This document shows, piece after piece, positions 23,779 through 33,164 of a DNA stretch of 60,928 nucleotides. Numbering within the stretch: position 1 is the first letter of the stretch; every line of letters starts with the position of its first letter. The notes beneath the pieces are model-generated. The model had not been told where the DNA came from. It searched no databases and saw only the letters and a program-made list of their open reading frames with translations. This DNA comes from an uncultured Alphaproteobacteria bacterium. Its GTDB lineage: Bacteria > Pseudomonadota > Alphaproteobacteria > RF32 > CAG-239. Location of the stretch: the NCBI GenBank assembly GCA_944392205.1, contig CALXVV010000010.1, positions 1 to 60,928 on the forward strand, read 5' to 3'. The translations under genes were made by a program, and so were the position numbers.

Positions 23779-24726
23779 TTTTGGCAAGAACTTTTTTGCA
23801 TAATATTTATTTTTTCTGTTTTGTGGTCTTCGGCTATAGTCAAAAACCTTTAATTCCTTTGGCTTTCCTGCTTCTGAAGGCTGTTCTTTAAACTCGCCTA
23901 TGGCAGCAGTGATGACTGCGCCGAAGATGACAACCGCCCATACCAGATACAGCCAAATCAGCATAATCGGAATGATGGCTAGGGCGCCGTACAAGACGTT
24001 GTATGTGTTGGTTGAGGCAAGAAAGCTTCCGAAAGCCTTTCTTAATATATAGAATAAGAACATGGCCACCGTGGCGCCGATAAAGGCGTGCCAAATGTTT
24101 ACCTTTTTGTTGGGAACCAGAACATATAGCAAAACCAAGGAGAGAATCGTAAATAAGCTCGGGAAAACTGCACTGAAAAATACCTCAGAGCTCAAAAGCG
24201 CCTCCGGCATGAATTTTTGCAGCGCATAAACATAACCACGCATCGAAAATCCGGTGCCAAGCAATAACGGACCAAGGGTAATGACTGTCCAATAAAGTGT
24301 TATCTTGGTTTTGATGCTGCGGGCTTTGTATACCTTAAATATAAAGTTTAGGCTGTTTTCTATGGTGGAAAGAAGTAAAATTGCTGTGACCACAATACCA
24401 ATGACGCCAACTGTGGTCAGTTTGGCGGTGGCAGAGATAAAGTCAGTGAAGTATTGGCTGATTTCTGCTTTCATGTTGGGAACAACATTTTGCAAAAGAA
24501 GTGTTTGCAACTGCTCCCTGACTTCTGAAAATACGGGAAAAGCCGAGAAAATTGCCAGACCTATGGCCAGCAGGGGAACAAGGGCGATTAGCGAGGTATA
24601 GCTCAAGGATGAGGCCACCCGCAAAATGGTGTCGCTTTTGGCTCTGGCCGCAAGAAAAATAAGGAATTCTTTGAACTTTAGTGCTTGATTATAGAGCTTT
24701 TTACAAACAGGGTTATTCAGAAACAT
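23767..24726 (-). CDS. YihY/BrkB-family inner-membrane protein
   Basis: 319-aa polytopic protein of the YihY (formerly called RNase BN) family, function not firmly known; a transport role has been suggested for relatives. Six hydrophobic helices are visible. Family blocks include RVASSLSYTSLIALVPLLAIGLAIFSAFPVF at the N-terminus, FGSFLASTNTYNVLYGALAIIPIMLIWLYLVW and a basic cytoplasmic tail (YSRRPQNRKNKYYAKK). There is no strong Shine-Dalgarno. Its 3' end overlaps the LexA box serving recA, 43 bp before the recA start. Confidence 0.9.
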   Translation of the reverse strand: MFLNNPVCKKLYNQALKFKEFLIFLAARAKSDTILRVASSLSYTSLIALVPLLAIGLAIFSAFPVFSEVREQLQTLLLQNVVPNMKAEISQYFTDFISATAKLTTVGVIGIVVTAILLLSTIENSLNFIFKVYKARSIKTKITLYWTVITLGPLLLGTGFSMRGYVYALQKFMPEALLSSEVFFSAVFPSLFTILSLVLLYVLVPNKKVNIWHAFIGATVAMFLFYILRKAFGSFLASTNTYNVLYGALAIIPIMLIWLYLVWAVVIFGAVITAAIGEFKEQPSEAGKPKELKVFDYSRRPQNRKNKYYAKKFLPKEQK

Positions 24727-24841
24727 TGGCTACTCATAAAAAAATATGTTTACAAAACGAGTCAAATTTTATAGAAATCTAGCTAATAATTCAAGCCAAT
24801 TTAATTGAATTGTTAATTGTACACAAAACTAAAAGGACATA

Positions 24842-25675
24842 ATGATGACAGATACAACAGCTTTAATGGCTGGCAAAAAAGGCCTGATTATGGGTTTGGC
24901 CAATGATAAATCCATTGCTTGGGGTATTGCCCAGGCTTTGAATGCTCAGGGCGCCCAGCTTGCAATTTCTTACCAAAACGAAGCTCTGGAAAAAAGAGTT
25001 CAGCCTTTGGCCGCTCAGCTTGACAAAGAACCTTTGTTGATTAAGTGTGATGTTTCTGATTCCGCCAGTGTGGAAGCTTGCTTTAGAGAGCTTGGCGAAA
25101 AATGGGGAAAAATCGACTTTTTGGTTCATGCTATTGCGTTTTCTGATAAAAATCAGCTCAAAGGACGCACAATCGATACAACTCGTGATAACTTTGCTAT
25201 GACAATGGAAATTTCATGCTTCTCCTTCTTGGAGGCTTGCAAGTATGCTTCTTCGATTATGAATGAGGGTGGTGCCATTGTTACCTTAACCTATATGGGT
25301 AGTGAGCGCGTTTTGCCCAACTATAATATTATGGGTGTGGCTAAGGCCGCTTTGGAGGCTTCTGTTCGCTATGCGGCTGCCGATATGGGAGCACAGGGTG
25401 TACGCGTTAATGCTATTTCCGCCGGCCCGATTAAGACTTTGGCTGCTTCTGGAATTGGCGATTTTCGCAAAATCTTGCATTGGAATGAGTATAATGCTCC
25501 TCTGCAACGCAATGTTACTCAAGATGAGGTCGGTATGGCTGCGCTTGGTCTTCTTTCTGCTTGCGGCAGCGGTATTACCGGCGAGATTGTTCATGTCGAT
25601 TGCGGATATCATACCGTTGGCATGATGAATATTCACAAATCTAAAGAAATTGCCGAATTGTTCAGAGAGGAATAA
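24842..25675 (+). CDS. fabI: Enoyl-[acyl-carrier-protein] reductase (NADH)
   Basis: Reduces trans-2-enoyl-ACP in the last step of the fatty-acid elongation cycle. The 277-aa SDR-fold protein has the variant Rossmann motif GLANDKSIAWGIAQAL, the FabI-type active site Y-X6-K (YNIMGVAK, about residue 160) and GPIKTLAASGI. It is a FabI rather than a FabV or FabL. An AAAGGA Shine-Dalgarno precedes two consecutive ATG codons; either could start translation. A terminator follows, so it is probably monocistronic. Confidence 0.96.
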   Translation: MMTDTTALMAGKKGLIMGLANDKSIAWGIAQALNAQGAQLAISYQNEALEKRVQPLAAQLDKEPLLIKCDVSDSASVEACFRELGEKWGKIDFLVHAIAFSDKNQLKGRTIDTTRDNFAMTMEISCFSFLEACKYASSIMNEGGAIVTLTYMGSERVLPNYNIMGVAKAALEASVRYAAADMGAQGVRVNAISAGPIKTLAASGIGDFRKILHWNEYNAPLQRNVTQDEVGMAALGLLSACGSGITGEIVHVDCGYHTVGMMNIHKSKEIAELFREE

Positions 25676-25728
25676 AAACTTTTGCAAAGTGCAATTTTAG
25701 GGTTGTGAAAACAACTAAAAATTTGTAG

Positions 25729-25765
25729 GATGAAGGTTATTGTGAAGATAACCTTCATCTTTTTT
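25729..25765 (+). terminator. Terminator of fabI
   Basis: An 11-bp stem (ATGAAGGTTAT/ATAACCTTCAT, loop 7 nt) is followed by six T. It contains an in-frame ATG that extends the sppA reading frame; that extension is rejected because the palindrome accounts for the sequence. Confidence 0.85.
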
Positions 25766-25777
25766 GAGGTCCTTAGA

Positions 25778-27592
25778 ATGCCAGAAGTCAAATCTCCATT
25801 TCCGCGCTCCAATATTAGCTTGCGTAAAAAGACTGCCATTAGAATTCTGCTTAAATCAGTGGTTTATGCTTTTGCAATTTTTGGCATCTTATTTATACTT
25901 CTTTTGTTTGCAGTACTTGGAATGATGCGTACTTCGACTCCGGCGCCGATAATTCCTGAAAAAGCGATATTAACCGTCGATTTTGATACCTATTTTGGCG
26001 AAGTTGCTCAGGATTCTTTGTTGTTTACAATGACTCCAGGTAGTGCCGGGCAAATGTCTTTTTATCAACTTTTAACCGCGTTGTCTAAAGCCGCTAAAGA
26101 TGGCAGAATCAAAGCCCTTGCCGGAAGAATTAATATGACAAGTCTTGGATTGGCTCAAATTCAGGAGTTGCGAAAAGTTATTGAGATTTTTAAAAATAAC
26201 GGAAAGCAAGCTTATATTTATTCTCCGGGGCTGGGAAGCTTTGGGGAGGGGACCGATGAGTATTATCTGGCATCTGCTTTCTCGGAAATTACCATGCAGC
26301 CGAATTCTGATGTGGGAGTGACTGGTATCAGTGCTGAGGTGCCGTTTATTAGAGGTGCTTTAGATAAAATAGGGGTGACACCTGAGTTTTATACTCGTTA
26401 TGAGCATAAAACTGCAATGGCAACTTTTATGGATAAGCAGGTTTCTCCTGTTTTTAAGGCTGATATGAATTTTTTGATTGCACAACTTAATGTTATGGTT
26501 ATGCAAGATTTGTTAAAGTCAAGATTTAGTAAGCCAACCAAAGAAGATTTTTTGGGGGTGATGGATAAGGCTCCTTTTTCTGCCGAATATGCTAAAACTA
26601 TTGGCCTAATTGATGAAATCGCCTATGAGGGAGACTGGATAAAAAATATTATGGAAAAATATCAGGCAGAGCCAGTTTCGGTAGAGGAATATGCGGTTTC
26701 TTTGTACCCCAATACTAAGGGGAAAAAATTGGCCGTCATCTTTATGGAAGGAATGATTTCTGACGTGCCGGGAGTACGTCCTTTGGAAGGGACTGAAATC
26801 AATTCAAGGCTGGTTTTGGAACAGATTGATGAGATTAAGCAAGATAAAGACATAAAAGGTGTGTTGGTAAGGATTAATTCTCCGGGCGGCAGTTATGGTG
26901 CCTCAGCCGAGATTTGGAATGCTCTTAACCGTTTGAAGCAGGAAAACAAAATCCCATTAGTGATTTCAATGGGAGATTATGCCGCCTCGGGGGGATATAT
27001 GGTGGCGTTGGCCGGAGATAAGATTTTTGCCGATGCGGCAACGCTGACGGGGTCTATCGGCGTGTTGGGCGGCAAGTTTGTTTTAGAGGAATTGTGGAAG
27101 AAGCTGGATGTTAATTGGGAGGCTTTTGATCCTTCTGAGAATGCCGGCATCTTGAGCCCTAATTTCAAATTTAACAAAACGCAAAAATCAGCTTTTAACA
27201 ATGCGTTAGATCGTGTGTATAAAGATTTTACTTTAAAAGTTTCAGAGGCCAGGAATATTCCATTGGATCAGTTGGATAAGCTGGCCAGAGGCAGAGTTTT
27301 TCTGGGGCAAGATGCCGCAGAGCTTGGTTTGGTCGATGAAGTGGGTGGGCTGGATGCCGCTTTGGGCGAGCTTAAGGGCAGGGCAAAGATGGACGCTGCC
27401 GAGCCCGTGGTTTTGGTGATTTATCCCAAGCCCAAAACTCTGCAAGAAAAAATCAGCGAGTTGTTGGGTGCGGCTCCGATTGTCTCGGTGGAAGCAACCG
27501 CCCAAAAATTAGGGCTTGATATCAGCTCGTTAACTGTGCTAAAACACTTCAAATATGATGCGATTATGCTTCCAATGATATTTAATATGTAA
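25778..27592 (+). CDS. sppA: Signal peptide peptidase SppA, 67K type
   Basis: Membrane-anchored serine protease that degrades cleaved signal peptides. The 604-aa protein has one N-terminal transmembrane helix (about residues 26-49) and two tandem ClpP-like domains, as in E. coli SppA. The general-base Lys is in YTRYEHKTAM in the first domain, and the nucleophile Ser is in YAASGGYMVA in the second. A GAGG Shine-Dalgarno supports the ATG at 25778; the upstream ATG at 25730 lies inside the fabI terminator. gatC follows 11 nt later, so sppA may be co-transcribed with gatCAB. Confidence 0.93.
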   Translation: MPEVKSPFPRSNISLRKKTAIRILLKSVVYAFAIFGILFILLLFAVLGMMRTSTPAPIIPEKAILTVDFDTYFGEVAQDSLLFTMTPGSAGQMSFYQLLTALSKAAKDGRIKALAGRINMTSLGLAQIQELRKVIEIFKNNGKQAYIYSPGLGSFGEGTDEYYLASAFSEITMQPNSDVGVTGISAEVPFIRGALDKIGVTPEFYTRYEHKTAMATFMDKQVSPVFKADMNFLIAQLNVMVMQDLLKSRFSKPTKEDFLGVMDKAPFSAEYAKTIGLIDEIAYEGDWIKNIMEKYQAEPVSVEEYAVSLYPNTKGKKLAVIFMEGMISDVPGVRPLEGTEINSRLVLEQIDEIKQDKDIKGVLVRINSPGGSYGASAEIWNALNRLKQENKIPLVISMGDYAASGGYMVALAGDKIFADAATLTGSIGVLGGKFVLEELWKKLDVNWEAFDPSENAGILSPNFKFNKTQKSAFNNALDRVYKDFTLKVSEARNIPLDQLDKLARGRVFLGQDAAELGLVDEVGGLDAALGELKGRAKMDAAEPVVLVIYPKPKTLQEKISELLGAAPIVSVEATAQKLGLDISSLTVLKHFKYDAIMLPMIFNM

Positions 27593-27603
27593 GGAATAAG
27601 TAA

Positions 27604-27891
27604 ATGGCTATAGATACCGAAACTGTCAGAAAAATTGCCTTTTTATCTCGGCTCAGAGTGGACGATGATAAGGTTCAGGCGACGGAAGATGAATTTAACA
27701 AAATTCTTGGTTGGGTCGACCAGCTACAAGAGGTGGATACTCAAAATGTGGCGCCGCTTGTCTCCGTTAACGAGAATTATTTGCAAATGCGCGAGGACGA
27801 AGTGACGGACGGTAATATGCCTGAAGAGATCCTGGCTAATGCTCCCATGAAAGAATATGGCTATTTTGCCGTGCCGAAAGTGGTTGAATAA
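27604..27891 (+). CDS. gatC: Asp-tRNA(Asn)/Glu-tRNA(Gln) amidotransferase subunit C
   Basis: The 95-aa GatC subunit wraps around GatA and GatB to hold the transamidosome together. It shows the family pattern [33 protein letters not shown] and a C-terminal FAVPKVVE. First gene of gatC-gatA-gatB; gatA starts 19 nt after its stop. An AAGGAATA Shine-Dalgarno is present. Confidence 0.96.
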   Translation: MAIDTETVRKIAFLSRLRVDDDKVQATEDEFNKILGWVDQLQEVDTQNVAPLVSVNENYLQMREDEVTDGNMPEEILANAPMKEYGYFAVPKVVE

Positions 27892-27910
27892 GGTTTGGGG
27901 GAGAAGATTT

Positions 27911-29368
27911 ATGACTGATTTAACAAAATTGACAATTGCCAAAGCCAGAGAAGGCTTAAAGAAAAAAGAATTCAGCGCTCCCGAATTGGTGGAAGCCTAT
28001 GCGGCAAAAATGGCAGAAAACCGCAAGCTTAACGCATATGTTTGCGAAACAACGGAACAGGCTCTTGAGCAGGCCAAAGCCAGCCAAGAAAAAATTAACC
28101 ACGGCGAAGGCGGAGATTTGGAAGGTATTCCGCTTGGAATTAAAGATCTTTTTTGCACCAAAGGAATTCCAACAACGGCTTGTTCTAATATTTTGAAAGG
28201 TTTTGTGCCGCCTTATGAATCCACCGTTACGACTCATTTGTTGGCGGCAGGGGCTAATTTTTTGGGCAAGCTCAATTTGGATGAATTTGCCATGGGCGGC
28301 AGCAACGAGACTTCTGCTTTTGGGCCGGTTGTAAATCCATGGAGCAAAGATGTTCCTTTGGTGCCGGGTGGGTCTTCCGGCGGGTCTGCCGCGGCAGTGG
28401 CCGCCAATATGTGTGCGGCGGCAACCGGAACAGACACCGGCGGATCTATTCGTCAGCCATCGGCTTTTTGCGGCGTTACGGGAATTAAGCCGACTTACGG
28501 GCGTTGCTCCAGATGGGGGATTATTGCTTTTGCGTCTTCTCTTGACCAGGCCGGACCGATTGCCAAAGATGTCAGAGATTGCGCCATTATGCTTAAAACC
28601 ATGGCCGGTTACGATGCCAAAGATTCTACCTCGGCGCAAAAAGAAGTGCCTGATTTTGAAAAAGTTTTGGGTCTTGATGTCAAGGGAATGCGTATCGGTA
28701 TTCCAAAAGAATATCGGGTAGATGGTTTGGATAAAGAAGTGGCCGCTTATTGGGATAAGGCAGCTCAGATGCTGAAAGAGCATGGGGCAGAAGTGGTGGA
28801 GGTTTCTTTGCCACACACTAAATATGCTTTGGCAACTTATTATATTATTGCACCGGCAGAAGCTTCTTCTAACTTGGCTCGCTATGATGGGTTGCGTTAT
28901 GGAAACCGTGTAGATGGTGTTCACCTGGATGATATGTATATCAACTCTCGTTCTGCCGGGTTTGGCAAAGAAGTTAAGCGTCGGATTATGATTGGAACAT
29001 ACGTCCTTTCAGCCGGATATTATGATGCTTATTATCTCAAGGCGCAGAAAGTTCGCCGCCTTATTCGCGATGATTTTATTAAGGCTTTTGAGAAGTGTGA
29101 TTTGATTTTGACACCGACAGCGCCGACAGCCGCATTTCCAATCGGGGATAAGTCCATGCAAGAGAACCCGATTACCATGTGGCTCAATGATATCTTCACG
29201 GTATCTGTTTCTTTGGCGGGGTTACCGGCTATGAGCTTGCCTATCGGGCTCAATCAGCAAGGGTTGCCTTTGGGAATGCAGTTGGTGGGCAGGGCTTTTG
29301 ATGAGGAGAGCATCTTCAAGGCTGCCTATTGTTTGGAAAAAGATGTGAATTTTGTGGGAGTGAAGTAA
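27911..29368 (+). CDS. gatA: Asp-tRNA(Asn)/Glu-tRNA(Gln) amidotransferase subunit A
   Basis: Glutaminase subunit that releases ammonia for the amidation of Glu-tRNA(Gln) or Asp-tRNA(Asn). The 485-aa amidase-family protein has the catalytic Ser-cisSer-Lys set: Lys in [10 protein letters not shown], Ser pair in [14 protein letters not shown] and [17 protein letters not shown]. The start at 27911 has GGGGGAG upstream; the reading frame stays open further up, inside gatC, but that is not used. gatB starts one base after its stop. Confidence 0.97.
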   Translation: MTDLTKLTIAKAREGLKKKEFSAPELVEAYAAKMAENRKLNAYVCETTEQALEQAKASQEKINHGEGGDLEGIPLGIKDLFCTKGIPTTACSNILKGFVPPYESTVTTHLLAAGANFLGKLNLDEFAMGGSNETSAFGPVVNPWSKDVPLVPGGSSGGSAAAVAANMCAAATGTDTGGSIRQPSAFCGVTGIKPTYGRCSRWGIIAFASSLDQAGPIAKDVRDCAIMLKTMAGYDAKDSTSAQKEVPDFEKVLGLDVKGMRIGIPKEYRVDGLDKEVAAYWDKAAQMLKEHGAEVVEVSLPHTKYALATYYIIAPAEASSNLARYDGLRYGNRVDGVHLDDMYINSRSAGFGKEVKRRIMIGTYVLSAGYYDAYYLKAQKVRRLIRDDFIKAFEKCDLILTPTAPTAAFPIGDKSMQENPITMWLNDIFTVSVSLAGLPAMSLPIGLNQQGLPLGMQLVGRAFDEESIFKAAYCLEKDVNFVGVK

Positions 29369-29369
29369 G

Positions 29370-30827
29370 ATGAGCGGAATGATTATCAACGGCAAAACCG
29401 GTGATTGGGAAGTTATTTGCGGACTCGAAATTCACTGCCAGATTATTTCTAAATCCAAGATATTTTCGGGAGCGTCTACACATTATGGTTCTGATGTGAA
29501 CGAAAATGTTTCTTTTATTGATGCCGGAATGCCGGGAATGTTGCCGGTGCTTAATAAGCAGTGTGTCAGACAGGCTATCAAGACCGGGTTGGGGCTTAAT
29601 GCCAAAATTAATAAATATTCCGAATTTTCTCGGAAGAACTACTTTTATGCCGATTTGCCTCAGGGGTATCAGATTACGCAATTTCAATATCCTCTGGTCG
29701 GTGAGGGTTTTGTAAAAATAGATTTAGAGGACGGAAGTTCTAAAAATATCGGAATCGAGAGAATCCATATTGAGCAAGATGCCGGAAAATCTATTCATGA
29801 TATTTCTCCGACTAAGAGCTTTATTGATCTTAATCGTGTCGGTGTGGGGTTGATGGAAATTGTGACTAAGCCTGATTTTCGCTCACCGGAGGAGGCCGGA
29901 GCGTTTTTGCGCAAGCTGCGCTCTATTGTTCGCTATCTGGGAACTTGCGACGGAAATATGGATGAAGGTTCTATGCGCTGTGATGTTAATGTATCCGTGC
30001 GCAGGGTCGGGGAGACCGAGTTTAGAACCAGAAACGAGATGAAAAACGTTAACTCCGTTAAGTTTGTGATGCAGGCAATTGAATATGAAGCTCGCCGCCA
30101 TGTCGAGACTTATGAAAACGGTGGTACCATTGTGCAGGAAACCAGGCAGTTTGATCCGCTTAAAGGGGTTACCAAGGTTATGCGCAAAAAAGAATTTGCT
30201 CATGATTATCGCTATTTTCCGGAGCCGGATTTGTTGCCATTGGTTTTGGATGATGCGTTTATTGATGACGTTAAGTCTGAGATGGTTGAGTTGCCGGATG
30301 CCAAAAAAGAGCGTTTTGTGCATGAGTTGGGTTTGACGCCTTATGACGCCTCTGTTCTTTGCGAAGCAAGGGAAACTGCCGAATGGTTTGAAAAAGCGGC
30401 CAAGGGGCATGATGCCAAGAAAGTGGCAAACTGGATGATGGGTGATTTCTTTGCGATGTTAAATGAGAAAAAAATCAGCCTTGAGGAAAGCCCGATTAGT
30501 CCTGAAAATCTTGGCAGATTGGTGGAGCTTGTAACTTCTAACGTAATTAACGGTAAGACGGCCAAAGATGTGTTTGTCTTGATGGCCGAGACCGGTAAGG
30601 CTCCAGATGTTATCGTTGAGGAAAAAGGTCTAAAACAGGTAACGGATACGGCCGCAATTGAGAAAATCATTGATGAAGTGATTGCTGCTAACCCCGGTAA
30701 CGTGGCTGCTTATAAGGGAGGCAAGGTGGCTCTTATGGGCTGGTTTGTCGGCCAGGTGATGAAGGCCTCACAGGGGAAAGCTAACCCGGGAGTGGTTAAT
30801 CAAATTCTCAAAAGCAAGCTTGCCTAA
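29370..30827 (+). CDS. gatB: Asp-tRNA(Asn)/Glu-tRNA(Gln) amidotransferase subunit B
   Basis: Kinase and tRNA-binding subunit that phosphorylates the mischarged aminoacyl end. The 485-aa protein has the GatB core ([69 protein letters not shown]) and the C-terminal YqeY-like tail. It completes gatCAB and ends in a terminator. The presence of GatCAB implies that Gln-tRNA or Asn-tRNA is made by the indirect route. Confidence 0.97.
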   Translation: MSGMIINGKTGDWEVICGLEIHCQIISKSKIFSGASTHYGSDVNENVSFIDAGMPGMLPVLNKQCVRQAIKTGLGLNAKINKYSEFSRKNYFYADLPQGYQITQFQYPLVGEGFVKIDLEDGSSKNIGIERIHIEQDAGKSIHDISPTKSFIDLNRVGVGLMEIVTKPDFRSPEEAGAFLRKLRSIVRYLGTCDGNMDEGSMRCDVNVSVRRVGETEFRTRNEMKNVNSVKFVMQAIEYEARRHVETYENGGTIVQETRQFDPLKGVTKVMRKKEFAHDYRYFPEPDLLPLVLDDAFIDDVKSEMVELPDAKKERFVHELGLTPYDASVLCEARETAEWFEKAAKGHDAKKVANWMMGDFFAMLNEKKISLEESPISPENLGRLVELVTSNVINGKTAKDVFVLMAETGKAPDVIVEEKGLKQVTDTAAIEKIIDEVIAANPGNVAAYKGGKVALMGWFVGQVMKASQGKANPGVVNQILKSKLA

Positions 30828-30840
30828 TCTTTTAAAACTA

Positions 30841-30871
30841 AAAAAGCGGCCAATTATTGGCCGCTTTTTTT
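30841..30871. terminator. Bidirectional terminator between gatB and the DUF192 gene
   Basis: A stem AAAAAGCGGCCAA/TTGGCCGCTTTTT with a 3-nt loop and A/T-runs on both sides can stop both convergent units. Confidence 0.92.
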
Positions 30872-30882
30872 AGAATATTTTA

Positions 30883-31575
30883 TTACAGAGCAGGAGCCGG
30901 AACCGGGAGCTTAGGTGCTGTGGCCGGAGCAGCAATGGGTGCCTTGGGGGCAACGGGGGCTTGCGGTGCCGGTGCGGCGGGCACCTCAGGCGTTGTTGGC
31001 GCAGGAGCCTGAGGCTCAACTTTTAGGGTTGGTACCGGGATTTCTGCTTTTGGAGCCGGTTGAGCGGCCGGAGCTTGAGCCTTGGGGGCTGCTTGAGCTT
31101 CAGGGCCTGGGGTTTTGACATCAACCATGCTATTTAGCAACATGTGAGTAACTTTATCCCCGACTTTAATTCCGTGGCGTTTGACTTGCCCGGCGTTGAT
31201 TTCAATCACGGCTCTGACCGGATCTCTGGAGATAATCAGTTCTTCAGACATCGGTTCTGCGTTTTCTTTAATCATGCTGACGGTGGCGTCCGGGGCCACA
31301 AAAATCATGTCCAATGGAATCTTGGTGTTTTTCATCCACATGGCAGTGGGGCGGACAGGGTAAATGTTGAATATCATACCGCTGTTGAACCCGAGGTTGG
31401 TGCGGTGCATGAGGCCGGTTTTGAGGTCTTCGGGCGTGTTGGCAACTTCTACCATGAATCTGACATCACCTTCGGCCGTTTTGATGACGAGCGGTGTGGT
31501 TGGTTTGGGCTCAGGCTCGTTTGAACAGGCACTAAATAGAAGGATAACTAAGAATAATTTGGCAAATTTAAGCAT
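30883..31575 (-). CDS. DUF192 lipoprotein with long Pro/Ala-rich tail
   Basis: 230-aa lipoprotein: a signal peptide with a lipobox ending FSAC (Cys16 or 17), then a DUF192 domain (about residues 30-145) with GLMHRTNLGFNSGMIFNIY and MWMKNTKIPLDMIFV. DUF192 proteins are small periplasmic or envelope proteins of unknown function. The last 85 residues are almost only Pro, Ala, Lys, Val and Thr, a low-complexity extension not typical of the family that could span the periplasm or contact peptidoglycan. AAGGAGA before the ATG lies inside the end of the upstream Panacea-like gene, which overlaps it by 8 bp, so the two are translationally coupled. Confidence 0.88.
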   Translation of the reverse strand: MLKFAKLFLVILLFSACSNEPEPKPTTPLVIKTAEGDVRFMVEVANTPEDLKTGLMHRTNLGFNSGMIFNIYPVRPTAMWMKNTKIPLDMIFVAPDATVSMIKENAEPMSEELIISRDPVRAVIEINAGQVKRHGIKVGDKVTHMLLNSMVDVKTPGPEAQAAPKAQAPAAQPAPKAEIPVPTLKVEPQAPAPTTPEVPAAPAPQAPVAPKAPIAAPATAPKLPVPAPAL

Positions 31576-32134
31576 GTTTGGTCTCCTTGTTATTTTTGGA
31601 CCCCAGTTTGCGCGGCTGCCAAGCCGAAACCATAACCGGTCCGTTTTGTGAAATCAGAATCTTGCGGCTGCCGGAGGCTCCCGCTTTTGAAAATGACCGA
31701 GGATTGAGGCTCGATTTGAATTTTTGTGCCATATCTTCCAGAGCTACAATGTTTTTCTTTCCGGTTTGATAGTTATCAAGGTAAGAATCAGAACTCTTTA
31801 TGAAATCAGCCAGCTCTCGGCAACTCATCGGGGAGTATTTTTGCCAGATGAGTTCTAAAAAAGAATTTATTTTTTCTGCAAATGCGGGGGCTTCCATCAA
31901 AGGCATGCCGTAATTTAGTATTTTGGCTAAATTGGGCTCAAAAAAGCCCCTTTCATCACATACAAACAATGACGGAATAAGATATTCCATGTTGTTGTTG
32001 AGGGCAAAATGAACCTGCGCCAAGAATAAAAGTTGGTGTAACTTATCGTTTTCCAAATAGTGATCGTCTTTATCGGCACGGCGGAAAAACCAGTTGGCGG
32101 CTTCTAATGATGAACTGATGGCGGGCAGGGACAT
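31568..32134 (-). CDS. Hypothetical protein, possibly Panacea/DUF4065-like
   Basis: 188-aa soluble protein. The first 80 residues (EAANWFFRRADKDD, NDKLHQLLFLAQVHFALNN, FVCDERGFFEPNLAKILNYG) follow the layout of Panacea (DUF4065/SocA-like) domains, which start with a helix, then LxKLLYFAQ, then a variable acidic segment; the similarity is weak. The remainder is basic and ends KLGSKNNKETKHA. Panacea proteins often act as antitoxins, but no toxin is visible here, and coupling to a DUF192 lipoprotein suggests a different job. A GAGGAG Shine-Dalgarno precedes the ATG. Confidence 0.78.
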   Translation of the reverse strand: MSLPAISSSLEAANWFFRRADKDDHYLENDKLHQLLFLAQVHFALNNNMEYLIPSLFVCDERGFFEPNLAKILNYGMPLMEAPAFAEKINSFLELIWQKYSPMSCRELADFIKSSDSYLDNYQTGKKNIVALEDMAQKFKSSLNPRSFSKAGASGSRKILISQNGPVMVSAWQPRKLGSKNNKETKHA

Positions 32135-32330
32135 TTAAAAGCTCCTCGAGTTTGTCGTTATTGAAACTTAATCTGCATTATAATATAACCATTTTGAATT
32201 ACAAATAAATATTCAAAAATAGTCACGGATAAATTAATCTGCTGAAAAATTTGTTTTTGCTCTTGTGTTATGAAGAGGAATAAGATATTTTGTTAGCAGT
32301 TTGCAAAGTTTTTTAATCAAGGACAGGTCA

Positions 32331-33074
32331 ATGTTAGAGTTAAGAAGATTGGTTTTGGGTGCAGGCCTACTTATGTTAACTGCTTGTGCCAGCGCCGTTT
32401 TTCCGGATTTTGATGATAATGAAGAAGATGTGGTGGTCTCTGAGGGCGGCCGTGTGGTACGCCAGATGCCCGAAGAGGGATCTTCTTTGAGGGCTGATAC
32501 ACAAAATGCCGCTTATGAAGGAGAGGAAGATGCCGAAGAAGCGGAAATGAGTGATGAACCTCAGGAAGAAAATGTTGAAGAGATTGTTGAGGAAGAAACG
32601 GTGACTGCGGCAGAGACCGTGCCGGTGAAAGAAGAGAATCTGGAAGAGCCTCAGGAAGAAGAGGTCGAGGCTGCCGAAGTGGTCGAGGAACTGACATCTG
32701 AGCCCGCCGGACCAAGTGTCAGCTACCGTGTGGATACTTTCTACTTTGACAATGGTAGCGCTTATCTGAGCCCTAAGTATAATCCGAATTTGCGTAAAAT
32801 TGCCAAGATGGTCAAGGAAAACAATGCCAATGTGGTCGTTTACGGGCATTCGTCTAGTCGCACCCGCGATACAGACCCCGTCAGCCACAAGTTGGCTAAC
32901 TTTAAGGCCTCTTTGGAAAGAGCTCAAAATGTGGCTGCGGCTTTGAGAAGAGCCGGTGTTCCTTCTGGTAAGATTTCTATTCAAGCTATGTCTGATTCTG
33001 CTCCGGCTTACCAAGAGGTTATGCCTGAAGGCGAACGTTTGAACCGCCGTGCGGAAGTTTATATTTCTTACTAA
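32331..33074 (+). CDS. OmpA-family peptidoglycan-binding lipoprotein
   Basis: 247-aa outer-membrane lipoprotein. The signal peptide ends in the lipobox LTAC (Cys about residue 19). A Glu-rich, low-complexity linker (about 30-120, nearly all Glu, Val, Ala) leads to an OmpA-like domain (about 130-247) with YFDNGSAYLSPKY, VVVYGHSSSRTRD and the C-terminal RLNRRAEVYISY. This domain binds diaminopimelate in peptidoglycan, so the protein tethers the outer membrane to the wall. The start at 32331 has AGGACAGGT upstream; the in-frame codons before it are not needed and would spoil the signal peptide. The acidic linker is unusually long. Confidence 0.9.
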   Translation: MLELRRLVLGAGLLMLTACASAVFPDFDDNEEDVVVSEGGRVVRQMPEEGSSLRADTQNAAYEGEEDAEEAEMSDEPQEENVEEIVEEETVTAAETVPVKEENLEEPQEEEVEAAEVVEELTSEPAGPSVSYRVDTFYFDNGSAYLSPKYNPNLRKIAKMVKENNANVVVYGHSSSRTRDTDPVSHKLANFKASLERAQNVAAALRRAGVPSGKISIQAMSDSAPAYQEVMPEGERLNRRAEVYISY

Positions 33075-33099
33075 CGCCCGGTTTTGTGATGTCTTGTGA

Positions 33100-33151
33100 A
33101 GTGAGATGCAACTTGGCTTTAGTGGCAAGCCTGTGGTTGGTCTCACTTTTT
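33100..33151 (+). terminator. Probable terminator of the OmpA lipoprotein gene
   Basis: GTGAGA...TCTCAC with an additional inner CAAC/GTTG pairing encloses a second hairpin (CTTG...CAAG) and is followed by five T. It ends just before the recJ Shine-Dalgarno. Confidence 0.5.
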
Positions 33152-33164
33152 GTTAGAGGAAAAA

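Noticed and set aside
25730-25777. N-terminal extension of SppA by 16 residues
   Set aside because: The extra codons are formed by the fabI terminator palindrome, and the ATG at 25778 has its own GAGG.
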